Below, one piece after another: positions 1 to 6,720 of a stretch of DNA of 7,217 nt. Position 1 is the first letter of the stretch. Each line of letters opens with the position of its first letter. Origin of the DNA: Alphaproteobacteria bacterium (GTDB lineage Bacteria > Pseudomonadota > Alphaproteobacteria > Sphingomonadales > Rhodothalassiaceae); assembly GCA_003695555.1 (NCBI GenBank), contig RFIU01000045.1:1-7217 (forward strand). Direction: 5' to 3'. The position numbers and the translations under genes were made by a program. The notes beneath the pieces are model-generated. The model saw nothing but the letters and a program-made list of their open reading frames with translations, had not been told where the DNA came from and did no database searches.

Positions 1-3000
1 ATCGTTTTCGGCCAGCCAGGCTTCCACCACCTCAGCCCCGAAACGATCCGGGTGACAGGAAAGGATCTCGCGGGTCAGTTCGCGCTGCTGATCGGCGAGA
101 TCGTCAAGCACGGCGGACGCTGCCAGCCGGTCCCAATGATCCTCGATCGCCACCAGTTCCGCCGTCTGGCGCAGCCAGTCGAAGCCGAGTCGGTGGCCGA
201 CCTCGGAATAGGTGAGGCCGACTTCGGCGACCGGACGGCCGAGCAGATTCGCCACCTTCTCGATATCGCAGGCGAACCGCAGTGCCAGCAGGCCGGCAAG
301 ATGGCGGGCGAGCGCTGGCGGCACGCCCTGGCCTTCGTACATCTCGCGTTTCGCCTCGAATTGTTCGAGAGCCAGCGGCGCGAGCACCCGTTCCGGCGCC
401 TGCAGCAGGCTCTCGACTCCATCGCGATAGCTCTCCTTCAGGCGAGGGATATCGAAGGGTCGCGACTCGTTGCGCAGGAACCAGGTCGTCTGATGCTTGA
501 GGAATTCCTGAAGCTCGAGATGCATCAGCGTCTGGATCGCCGCCGGCACGCGATAGTCGAGCGCATCGATCTCGTCCCACAGCGCCGAGAGCGAAAAGAC
601 GTCACGCGTGATGACATAGGCGGCGGCAATGTCATCGATGCCGAGGCCGGTCTCCTCGCGCACCTCGTAGAAGAAGGTGATGCCGCCGCGATTGACGATC
701 TCGTTGACGAGAACCGTACAGACCAGCTCGCGACGCAAGCGGTGCTGATCGAGGAGATCGCCGAAGCGTTCGCGCAAGGGATGCGGGAAGCTCCATTCGA
801 GCTCCGGCCGCAGCACCGGATCGTCGATCAGCGTCCCGTTCATCAGGATCGCCTTCAGGGAAAGCTTGGCATATGACATCAGCACCGCAAGCTCGGGACG
901 CGTCAGCCCCTTCTGGGTCAGCGCCAGTTCGGAAATCTGATCCTCGCTCGGCAAATGCTCGATCTCGCGGTCGAGCGTTCCCTCCCGCTCGAGCACGCGG
1001 ATCAGTCCGGCATGCGCCTCGCGCGCCTTCGACGCCTGCGCTTCGGCGAGCGAAATCGCCTGGGTCTGCAGATAGTTGTCGGACAGAACGATGCGCGCGA
1101 CCTCGTCGGTCATTTCGACCAGCAGCGCATTGCGCGCCGCCATGTCGAGGCGACCGTGGCGAACCGCGTCGGCCAGCAGGATCTTGATGTTGACCTCCTT
1201 GTCCGAGCAATCGACGCCGGCCGAATTGTCGATGAAGTCGGTGTTCAGCCGGCCGCCGGCCCGGGCGAATTCGATCCGCGCCCGCTGGGTCATGCCGAGA
1301 TTGGCTCCCTCCCCGACAACCTTGACCCGAAGCTCGCGGGCATCGACCCGCACCGCATCATTGGTGCGGTCGCCGACCTCGACATGGCTTTCCTCGCTCG
1401 CCTTCACATAGGTGCCGATGCCGCCGAACCAGAGGAGGTCGGCCTGCGCCTTCAGGATCGCGCGGATCAGCGCAGGCGGGCTTAGCTCCTTTTCTTCGAC
1501 ACCGAGCCATGCGCGAACTTCCCTTGACAGCGGAATGCGCTTTTCCGAACGCGCGAAGATACCGCCGCCCTTCGAGATCTTCTTCACGTCATAGTCCGCC
1601 CAGCTCGAGCGCGGCAGGGCGAAAAGCCGCTTCCTCTCCTCATAGGAAACGCTCGGGTCGGGATCGGGGTCGAGGAAGATGTGGCGATGATCGAAGGCGG
1701 CCTTCAGGCGGATCGCGCGCGAGCAGAGCATGCCGTTCCCGAAGACGTCGCCCGACATGTCACCGACGCCGATCACCTCTACGGGGTCGCTGGCGACATT
1801 GATCCCCATTTCGCGGAAATGCCGCTCGACCGACACCCAGGCGCCCTTGGCGGTGATGCCCATCGCCTTGTGGTCGTAGCCATGGCTGCCGCCGGAGGCG
1901 AAGGCATCGCCGAGCCAGAAGCCGAAGGCCTGCGCGATCCCATTGGCAATGTCGGAAAAGCGCGCCGTGCCCTTGTCGGCGGCGACCACCAGATAGGGAT
2001 CCTCGTCATCATGGCGGACGATGCGCCGCGGGGTAACGGGGCGACCGTCCTTGAGATTGTCGGTCAGGGAAAGCAGGCTGGCGACGAACAGCTTGTAGCT
2101 GGCCACCCCCTCGGCCATGAATTCCTCCCGACGGCTTGCCGGCGGCAGTTTCTTCGGTACGAAGCCGCCCTTGGCGCCGACTGGGACGATGACCGCGTTC
2201 TTGACCTGTTGCGCCTTGACCAGCCCCAGTACCTCGGTGCGGAAGTCCTGGCGGCGATCCGACCAGCGCAGGCCGCCGCGCGCCACCGGGCCCATGCGCA
2301 GATGAACCCCCTCGACACGGGGGGAATAGACGAAGATTTCTGCCCAGGGACGGGGCAGTGGCGCCTCTTCAATCTCACGCGAGCGGAGCTTGAAGGCGAG
2401 CCCGATTTCCTGGCCATGACGCGGCCGGTCGAAGGGCAGATAGAAGTTGGTGCGCAGCGTCGCGCGTACCAGATTGATGTAGTTGCGCAAGATCCGATCC
2501 TGATCCAGGCTGCGCACCTTGTCGAGCGCCTCATAAAGCCGTTCGATGATCGGTTCGATCGCCGCCTGCCGATCGCGCGCACGCACCCCGGGATCGAACT
2601 TGGCAACGAAGAGCGCCAGCAGATCCCGGGTGATGCCGGGATGCGCGATCAAAGAGGATGCGATATAGCCCTGACCGAAGGGCAGGCCGATCTGCCGAAG
2701 ATAGCGGCCATAGGCACGAAAGACCGTTACCTCGCGCCAGTCCATCCCCGCCGCCATCACGAGACCATTGAAGGGATCGTTCTCGGCCTTGTCCGCCCAG
2801 ATCGCGGTCAGCAGGTCCTCGAGCCGTTCCTTCGCTTCATCCAGATCGATGATGCCGTCGCCGGCCTTCTTCAAAAAGAAGTCATGAATGCAGCCCCCCT
2901 TCTCGCGGGCGAGCTCGTAGGCGTTCTCACTGATCACCTGAAGGCCGAGATTCTCGAGCACCGGCAGAACCTCGGAGAGGGGAACGATCTTGCTCGCATG

Positions 3001-4755
3001 ATAGAGCTTGAGATGGACGCAGCTTTCCGGGTCATAGATGCGGCGATAGAGGTCGAAGCCGATTTCCGGGCCTTCGCCTTCGACTTCACGCAGTTTGGCG
3101 ATATCGAGAATTGCCTGACGCGGCTCGAAATCATCCTGATAGGCTCGACTGAAGACGGTGCCAAAGCGACGAAAGAGCTTGAGCCCCTCCTCCTCGCCGA
3201 AGCGCTCCATCAGCAGCTCCTTGAGCCGCTCCGCCCAGCCCTTGACCACTTCTGTGATCCGCCGGTCGATTTCATGCTCGTCGGCGTCCCTCACCTCACC
3301 GGGGCGGGTGCGGATGATGAAATGCCAGCGGGCCAGTACCGCGTCCGACACCTGCGCGTAATAGACCGAAAGCTCGCCGCCGAAGGCTTCGCAGAGAATC
3401 TCGGCTATCTCTTCGCGAAGCCCAGCGTGATAGACGTCGCGCGGCACATAGACGAGGGCCGAGACGAAACGTTCGAAGCGGTCACGACGGATGAAGGCGC
3501 GCGGCCGGGGGCGTTCCATCAGATGAAGGATGCCGAGCGCGGTCCTGAGCAGTCGGTCCTCGTCGATCTGAAAGATCTCGTCGCGCGGAAATGTCTCGAG
3601 GATGTGGGTGAGCGCCTTGCCGGCGTGGCTGCGCGGATCGAAGCGCGCGCGACGCTGAACATTGGCGACCTTGCGGCGCAGAAGCGGCACGTCGAAGACG
3701 CTCTCGGCATAGGACTTCGAGGTGAACAGGCCGGTGAATCGCCGCTCGCCGATCACCGCGCCGTCTTCGTCATAGATCTTGATACCGATATAGTCCATGT
3801 GCACCGGCCGGTGCACCGTCGCCTTGACATTCGCCTTGGTGATGATCACCGGCTGATCGGGCTTGCGCAGAAAATCGCGGATCTCTTCGGAGAGCACCGT
3901 CAGCCCCTTGGCGCCGCGCAGCACATAGCGGCGCGGATCGCGCAGGATTCCGAGCCCCGATCCGCGCACCGCCGAAAATGCGCTGTCTTTGGGATCGCCC
4001 TCGAAGCGGTATTCGCGAAAGCCGAGGAAGGTGTAGTTCTCGTCGCCCATCCAGCGCAGAAAACGGATCGTCTCCTGCTGCATGTCTTCGGAGATCGGCG
4101 GTGGATTGACGGTCAATGCCGCCACTGTCTCGTCGATCTTGGCGAGCATCGCCCGCCAGTCGGTGACCGCGACACGGACGTCGGCAAGGATCGAACGGAT
4201 GCGTTTCTCGATGGCGCGGCGCGATCGGGCGTCGGACTGCGCGTCAATCTCGATGTACATGCAGGATTCGCGCAGGTGCCCGCGGTCCTCCTCATGGTCG
4301 AAACCGCAGGCCCCCGCCACCGCCCGGCGACGCCCCTTCTCATCACGTTCGACGAGCAGAATCGGGTGGTGAACGACGAAGATCTGATGATGATCGATCA
4401 CCGCCAGGCCGCCGGTCACCGAATCGACAAGAAACGGCATGTCGTCATTGATGATCGCGATCGCCGTATGCGGCGTCGTCCAGCCGTCCTCCTTGCGCTT
4501 CGGATTGAACACCCTGACCAGCGGTTCGCCGGGGGTGCGGACTTCGCCGAGGCGCCACATGCAGTGCGCCAGCCAATAGAGATCCTCTACCGACTGATCC
4601 TCGATGTCGTCGGGGGCGGCATGCGCATAGAAGGTCTCGATGAACAACAGAAGGTCATCGCGCTGCCCGGCCGGCGCATGTGCGCGGGCGTAGTCGAGCA
4701 CGTCGGCAATGATGCGATCCTTGATCGCGAAGGGATCGCGCTGCGAGACATCCAT
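1..4755 (-). CDS. gdhB: NAD-dependent glutamate dehydrogenase, large (~1600 aa) type, C-terminus cut by window edge
   Basis: It oxidatively deaminates L-glutamate to 2-oxoglutarate and ammonia with NAD+, in the cytosol, feeding amino acid carbon into the TCA cycle. Read on the minus strand, the frame is open for 1585 codons with no stop. Landmarks, numbered from the 4755 start: DDMPFLVDS near 104-112 in the N-terminal regulatory part; the catalytic core GPVARGGLRWSDRRQ from 822; KNAV (Lys852) and VGAKGG (Lys862), matching the substrate-binding and catalytic lysines of small GDHs; AADKGTA with Asp927, probably the catalytic aspartate; and a nucleotide-binding glycine loop GVGDMSGD around 996-1003. 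Family length is about 1600, so only a short tail is missing. Two in-frame ATGs exist (4761, 4755). GGAG at 4765-4768 lies 3 bases from the first and 9 from the second, so I chose 4755. The upstream frame has no ATG before a TGA at 4870-4872. In Caulobacter the homologue is called GdhZ and also regulates cell division; whether that applies here is unknown. Confidence 0.96.
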   Translation of the reverse strand, partial: MDVSQRDPFAIKDRIIADVLDYARAHAPAGQRDDLLLFIETFYAHAAPDDIEDQSVEDLYWLAHCMWRLGEVRTPGEPLVRVFNPKRKEDGWTTPHTAIAIINDDMPFLVDSVTGGLAVIDHHQIFVVHHPILLVERDEKGRRRAVAGACGFDHEEDRGHLRESCMYIEIDAQSDARSRRAIEKRIRSILADVRVAVTDWRAMLAKIDETVAALTVNPPPISEDMQQETIRFLRWMGDENYTFLGFREYRFEGDPKDSAFSAVRGSGLGILRDPRRYVLRGAKGLTVLSEEIRDFLRKPDQPVIITKANVKATVHRPVHMDYIGIKIYDEDGAVIGERRFTGLFTSKSYAESVFDVPLLRRKVANVQRRARFDPRSHAGKALTHILETFPRDEIFQIDEDRLLRTALGILHLMERPRPRAFIRRDRFERFVSALVYVPRDVYHAGLREEIAEILCEAFGGELSVYYAQVSDAVLARWHFIIRTRPGEVRDADEHEIDRRITEVVKGWAERLKELLMERFGEEEGLKLFRRFGTVFSRAYQDDFEPRQAILDIAKLREVEGEGPEIGFDLYRRIYDPESCVHLKLYHASKIVPLSEVLPVLENLGLQVISENAYELAREKGGCIHDFFLKKAGDGIIDLDEAKERLEDLLTAIWADKAENDPFNGLVMAAGMDWREVTVFRAYGRYLRQIGLPFGQGYIASSLIAHPGITRDLLALFVAKFDPGVRARDRQAAIEPIIERLYEALDKVRSLDQDRILRNYINLVRATLRTNFYLPFDRPRHGQEIGLAFKLRSREIEEAPLPRPWAEIFVYSPRVEGVHLRMGPVARGGLRWSDRRQDFRTEVLGLVKAQQVKNAVIVPVGAKGGFVPKKLPPASRREEFMAEGVASYKLFVASLLSLTDNLKDGRPVTPRRIVRHDDEDPYLVVAADKGTARFSDIANGIAQAFGFWLGDAFASGGSHGYDHKAMGITAKGAWVSVERHFREMGINVASDPVEVIGVGDMSGDVFGNGMLCSRAIRLKAAFDHRHIFLDPDPDPSVSYEERKRLFALPRSSWADYDVKKISKGGGIFARSEKRIPLSREVRAWLGVEEKELSPPALIRAILKAQADLLWFGGIGTYVKASEESHVEVGDRTNDAVRVDARELRVKVVGEGANLGMTQRARIEFARAGGRLNTDFIDNSAGVDCSDKEVNIKILLADAVRHGRLDMAARNALLVEMTDEVARIVLSDNYLQTQAISLAEAQASKAREAHAGLIRVLEREGTLDREIEHLPSEDQISELALTQKGLTRPELAVLMSYAKLSLKAILMNGTLIDDPVLRPELEWSFPHPLRERFGDLLDQHRLRRELVCTVLVNEIVNRGGITFFYEVREETGLGIDDIAAAYVITRDVFSLSALWDEIDALDYRVPAAIQTLMHLELQEFLKHQTTWFLRNESRPFDIPRLKESYRDGVESLLQAPERVLAPLALEQFEAKREMYEGQGVPPALARHLAGLLALRFACDIEKVANLLGRPVAEVGLTYSEVGHRLGFDWLRQTAELVAIEDHWDRLAASAVLDDLADQQRELTREILSCHPDRFGAEVVEAWLAEND

Positions 4756-4764
4756 TCCCATTCT

Positions 4765-4768
4765 CTCC
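4765..4768 (-). promoter_or_regulatory. Ribosome binding site of the GDH gene, deciding between two starts
   Basis: GGAG (in GGAGAG) on the minus strand is 9 bases from the ATG at 4755 and only 3 from the ATG at 4761. The spacing favours the inner start, giving a protein that begins MDVSQRD rather than MGMDVSQ. The difference is only two residues. Confidence 0.55.
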
Positions 4769-4899
4769 GGCAGCGGCCCCGGGGGGGCACCCAATTCGCT
4801 CTGCGGCGACTTGTCCTTACCTTCTGATCCGTCGCCATGTAGCGGTCCGCACAAGACGAAACCGCCGGGTCATGCTCTGTGATGCCCGTCGTATTCGAT

Positions 4900-4927
4900 G
4901 GATCTTCGAAGGAAGTCTTTAAGATCC
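4900..4927. repeat. Inverted repeat GGATCTT-14-AAGATCC in the GDH leader
   Basis: GGATCTT at 4900-4906 and its exact reverse complement AAGATCC at 4921-4927 are separated by 14 bases. If the GDH transcript begins upstream of 4930 this forms a 7-bp RNA stem with a 14-base loop. On DNA it could be an operator half-site pair. There is no U-tract after it on the minus strand, so it is not a standard terminator. Confidence 0.35.
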
Positions 4928-4971
4928 CGTGAAAACATGGCGTCTTCCGCCTGTTCGTTTCCGGTGCGCGG

Positions 4972-5001
4972 ATTCTAGACCCGCCGGGGCGGCCAGGGCA
5001 A
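4972..5001 (-). promoter_or_regulatory. Candidate sigma70-type promoter for the GDH gene
   Basis: On the minus strand TTGCCC (5001-4996) is followed after 18 bases by TAGAAT (4977-4972). These match four and five of six positions of the -35 and -10 consensus. Transcription would start near 4965 and give a leader of about 200 bases before the GDH start. Nothing else supports it, and one weak promoter-like match is expected by chance in 400 bases. Confidence 0.25.
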
Positions 5002-5101
5002 TGAGAATGGCGGAAAAAGGGAAAATTTCCAGTGCGGCAGGCCCGCGCTCGCCACGGAAGGGAAGTTTCCGCCCACGCGCGCCGATGCCGAAAGCGCCGA
5101 A

Positions 5102-5159
5102 GAAGGCGGTAAAAAACGAAGAAAACGGCAAAACAGAAAGAGGGAGAAAAAGGGAAAGA
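5102..5159 (-). other. Polypyrimidine tract directly 3' of the tRNA
   Basis: Read on the minus strand, the bases just after the tRNA CCA are almost all C and T, with T runs of five (CTTTTTC) and six (near 5111-5116). It could act as the 3' trailer where tRNA transcription ends. I find no strong hairpin just before either T run, so it is not a textbook intrinsic terminator. It may be a degenerate or Rho-assisted one, or simply a processing trailer. Confidence 0.35.
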
Positions 5160-5234
5160 TGGAGCGGGCGATGGGATTCGAACCCACGACCCCAACCTTG
5201 GCAAGGTTGTGCTCTACCCCTGAGCTACGCCCGC
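5160..5234 (-). tRNA. tRNA-Gly, anticodon GCC, with encoded CCA
   Basis: The minus strand folds into a complete cloverleaf. The acceptor stem is GCGGGCG/CGCCCGC (5234-5228 with 5170-5164). The D-arm is GCTC-loop-GAGC, with the loop AGGGGTA. The anticodon stem is CAACC/GGTTG with loop TTGCCAA, giving anticodon GCC, which reads GGC and GGT. The variable loop has five bases, and the T-arm is GTGGG-TTCGAAT-CCCAT. The discriminator is U at 5163 and CCA is encoded at 5162-5160. The body is 72 nt, or 75 with CCA. It is the glycine tRNA for the favoured GGC codons of this GC-rich genome, and appears to be a single-gene unit, without neighbouring tRNAs in the window. Confidence 0.97.
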
Positions 5235-5300
5235 CCGAAGAAGCGTCCTCGCACCGGCTGACCGACCCGTATCGCCGTCGCGCCCGGCGAAGACGGCGGC

Positions 5301-5328
5301 ACTATACTCATCGACTGCCACTTTGCAA
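5301..5328 (-). promoter_or_regulatory. Promoter of the tRNA-Gly gene
   Basis: On the minus strand TTGCAA (5328-5323) is followed after 16 bases by TATAGT (5306-5301); reading the -35 as CTTGCA gives 17. The -10 matches five of six consensus bases. The start would lie near 5294, leaving a 5' leader of about 60 bases for RNase P to remove. Position, direction and quality fit a strong tRNA promoter. This is inference from consensus only. Confidence 0.6.
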
Positions 5329-5468
5329 GCCCGTTCTTCGTTCCTACATCGAGGGAAGTTTCCCTGCCGATCGGGCGCAGGTGTGCCGGAATGCTTGTGC
5401 CTCCGGTCGGGCGAGAGTAGAAGGCTTGCGGGCCAAGGCAGGGGTGGGGCCGTCGATCCCCGCCCGCA

Positions 5469-5482
5469 CGCCCGTTCGGGCG
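5469..5482 (+). other. Small hairpin in the leader of the chaperedoxin gene
   Basis: CGCCC (5469-5473), loop GTTC, GGGCG (5478-5482) forms a compact GC-only 5-bp stem ending seven bases before the GAGG ribosome site. It has no following T-run, so it is not a terminator. It might tune translation or protect the mRNA 5' end, or be chance in a GC-rich leader. Confidence 0.3.
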
Positions 5483-5501
5483 CAATCTGAGGATCAAACC
5501 G

Positions 5502-6440
5502 ATGGCAGACGAACATCTCATCATCGGCGGCGGGGGCGCCGATGACGAAAATGGCGGGGCCCGGGCCCTGGTCAAGGACAGCGATACGCGCAATTTCGTC
5601 CGCGACGTCATCGAGGCGTCGCAGGAGCGCCCGGTGCTGGTGGACTTCTGGGCCGAATGGTGCGGTCCCTGCAAACAGCTCGGTCCCCTGCTCGAGCGCA
5701 TCGTGCGCGAGAAGGCCGGCAAGGTCGCGCTGATCAAGGTCGATGTCGATCGCAATCAGGAACTGGCGGCGCAGTTGCGAATCCAGTCGATCCCGACTGT
5801 CTATGCCTTCTACAAGGGCCAGCCGCTCGATGCCTTCATGGGAGCATTGCCGGAAAGCGAGCTCAGGCGCTTCATCGACAATCTCATCCGGCTTGCCGAC
5901 GAGGGCACGCCACCGGCACTCGAGGAGCTGATCCAGGAGGCACGCCGCCGACTTGACGAAGGCGCCTGGCAGGAGGCTGCCGAGCTGTTCCAGCAGCTCG
6001 TTCAGTCGGATCACGAATCGATTGCCGCGCGTGGTGGTCTGGCGCTCGCCTGGCTGCGGCTCGGCCGCCGCGACGAGGCGAAGGCGCTGCTCGCCGCGAT
6101 CCCCGAGGACAAGCGCGACGATGTCCTGGTTCGCCAGGCGCAAGCCGCCTTGAAGCTGGCCGAGGAGGCGGCCGAGGCGGGGGATGTCGCGCAGCTCGAG
6201 AAGCTGGTTGCCGAAAGCCCTGACGATCTTGCCGCCCGCCTGGATCTCGCCCGCGCGCTCGCCGCAGCCGGCCGCGGCGAGGAAGCGGCCGAACACCTCT
6301 TCACGATCCTTGAGCGCGACCGCGACTTTGCCGACGGTGAGGCGCGACGACTGCTGCTTCAGATCCTGGAGGCGGCCGGCGATGACTCGCCCTTTACGCT
6401 CAAGGCGCGCCGCCGGCTCTCATCCCTGTTGTTCGCCTGA
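5502..6440 (+). CDS. cnoX: Thioredoxin-TPR chaperedoxin, CnoX/YbbN family
   Basis: This is a 312-residue cytosolic protein. Residues about 22-130 form a thioredoxin domain with the active site WCGPC (Cys54, Cys57) and the cis-proline loop SIPT (Pro98). Residues about 140-312 are alpha-helical, Ala/Leu/Glu-rich TPR-like repeats (for example LDEGAWQEAAELFQQL from 151 and LARALAAAGRGEEAAEHLF from 249). This is the architecture and length of CnoX, a holdase that protects proteins and hands them to DnaK and GroEL. Escherichia coli CnoX has lost the CXXC motif. This one keeps a full CGPC, as in the redox-competent Caulobacter version, so it may also reduce mixed disulfides. GAGG at 5489-5492 stands nine bases before the ATG, which fixes the start. 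The first 20 residues are a Gly/Asp-rich tail. It is the first gene of a probable operon; the next gene starts 31 bases after its stop. Confidence 0.93.
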   Translation: MADEHLIIGGGGADDENGGARALVKDSDTRNFVRDVIEASQERPVLVDFWAEWCGPCKQLGPLLERIVREKAGKVALIKVDVDRNQELAAQLRIQSIPTVYAFYKGQPLDAFMGALPESELRRFIDNLIRLADEGTPPALEELIQEARRRLDEGAWQEAAELFQQLVQSDHESIAARGGLALAWLRLGRRDEAKALLAAIPEDKRDDVLVRQAQAALKLAEEAAEAGDVAQLEKLVAESPDDLAARLDLARALAAAGRGEEAAEHLFTILERDRDFADGEARRLLLQILEAAGDDSPFTLKARRRLSSLLFA

Positions 6441-6460
6441 ACGCCCGTCGAAACCGCCGA

Positions 6461-6466
6461 GGAGGG
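6461..6466 (+). promoter_or_regulatory. Strong ribosome binding site for the Trm112-like gene
   Basis: GGAGGG lies five bases before the ATG at 6472, a near-perfect Shine-Dalgarno. It fixes this start, although the conserved domain begins only about 27 residues later, and so supports the N-terminal extension as translated. Confidence 0.8.
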
Positions 6467-6471
6467 CTTAG

Positions 6472-6720
6472 ATGAGCGAGGAATCGCCGAAGAGGCCGGA
6501 AGAAGAGGGTGCGCTGCCGCCGGCTGATGCCGAAAGTGGCGAAGATGACATCGATCCGCGCCTGCTCGAGATCCTTGTCTGCCCCGTGACCCGCGGCCCC
6601 TTGGAATATGATCGAAGGCGTCAGGAACTCGTTTCACGCCGGGCCGGACTCGCCTTTCCCGTGCGCGATGGCGTGCCGATCATGCTGGTCGATGAGGCCC
6701 GCCGGCTGGATGAAGCATGA
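6472..6720 (+). CDS. Trm112 family protein (YcaR-like), with acidic N-terminal extension
   Basis: This is an 82-residue protein. Residues 28-76 match the Trm112/YcaR fold: DPRLLEILVCPVTRGPLEYD, then QELVSRRAGLAFPVRDGVP and IMLVDEAR. In yeast and archaea Trm112 is the small zinc-binding activator of several methyltransferases; the bacterial members are little studied. The zinc site is degenerate here: CPVC is CPVT (Cys37, Thr40) and the later Cys of E. coli YcaR is Ser55, leaving one cysteine. As I recall, this is usual in alphaproteobacteria, so the fold probably stands without zinc. Residues 1-27 are a Pro/Glu/Asp-rich, probably disordered extension absent from E. coli YcaR. It sits 31 bases after the chaperedoxin stop, and its own stop overlaps the next start (ATGA), indicating an operon. 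Confidence 0.9.
   Translation: MSEESPKRPEEEGALPPADAESGEDDIDPRLLEILVCPVTRGPLEYDRRRQELVSRRAGLAFPVRDGVPIMLVDEARRLDEA

Larger units (their letters stand above)
4762..5159. other. Intergenic region between tRNA-Gly and GDH, no gene seen
   Basis: No credible coding region occurs here. Short open frames on both strands lack ribosome sites, have no recognisable motif, and several run through the tRNA. The stretch holds the presumed GDH leader and promoter, the inverted repeat at 4900-4927, a C4G7 run at 4777-4787 that is 20-odd bases before the GDH start, and a polypyrimidine tract just 3' of the tRNA. The base composition around 5100-5160 is clearly more AT-rich than in the flanking genes. Confidence 0.7.

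Noticed and set aside
52..876. Plus-strand open frame of 274 codons
   Set aside because: Same cause: it is the mirror of the GDH C-terminal region in codon register, ending at the antisense of a TCA codon.
1681..4827. Plus-strand open frame of 1048 codons
   Set aside because: It lies wholly antisense to the GDH gene in codon register. Its product is rich in His, Arg, Asp and Ala as expected from reverse-complemented GDH codons, it begins at a GTG without a convincing ribosome site, and shows no recognisable domain. The minus strand has clear GDH motifs.
4919..5131. Small hydrophobic minus-strand open frame of about 70 codons
   Set aside because: The Phe/Ser/Pro-rich start comes from the polypyrimidine tract, the start codon is TTG with no ribosome site, and no transmembrane or toxin-like pattern with a charged end is convincing.
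4587..5204. Minus-strand open frame of 205 codons across the spacer
   Set aside because: It begins inside the tRNA-Gly gene and ends within GDH out of frame. Its first residues are translated tRNA sequence and it has no motif.
5160..5234. tRNA-Gly as an integration site for a mobile element
   Set aside because: No integrase, no second copy of the tRNA 3' end and no composition change typical of an island is visible on either side within the window.
5469..5482. Intrinsic terminator before the chaperedoxin
   Set aside because: The stem is only 5 bp and no T-run follows; it lies just before the ribosome site, so it is kept only as a possible leader hairpin.
5214..6296. Minus-strand open frame of 360 codons
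   Set aside because: It is opposite the chaperedoxin, which has a Shine-Dalgarno, a CGPC motif and TPR repeats, and it also runs through the tRNA promoter and the 5' end of the tRNA.
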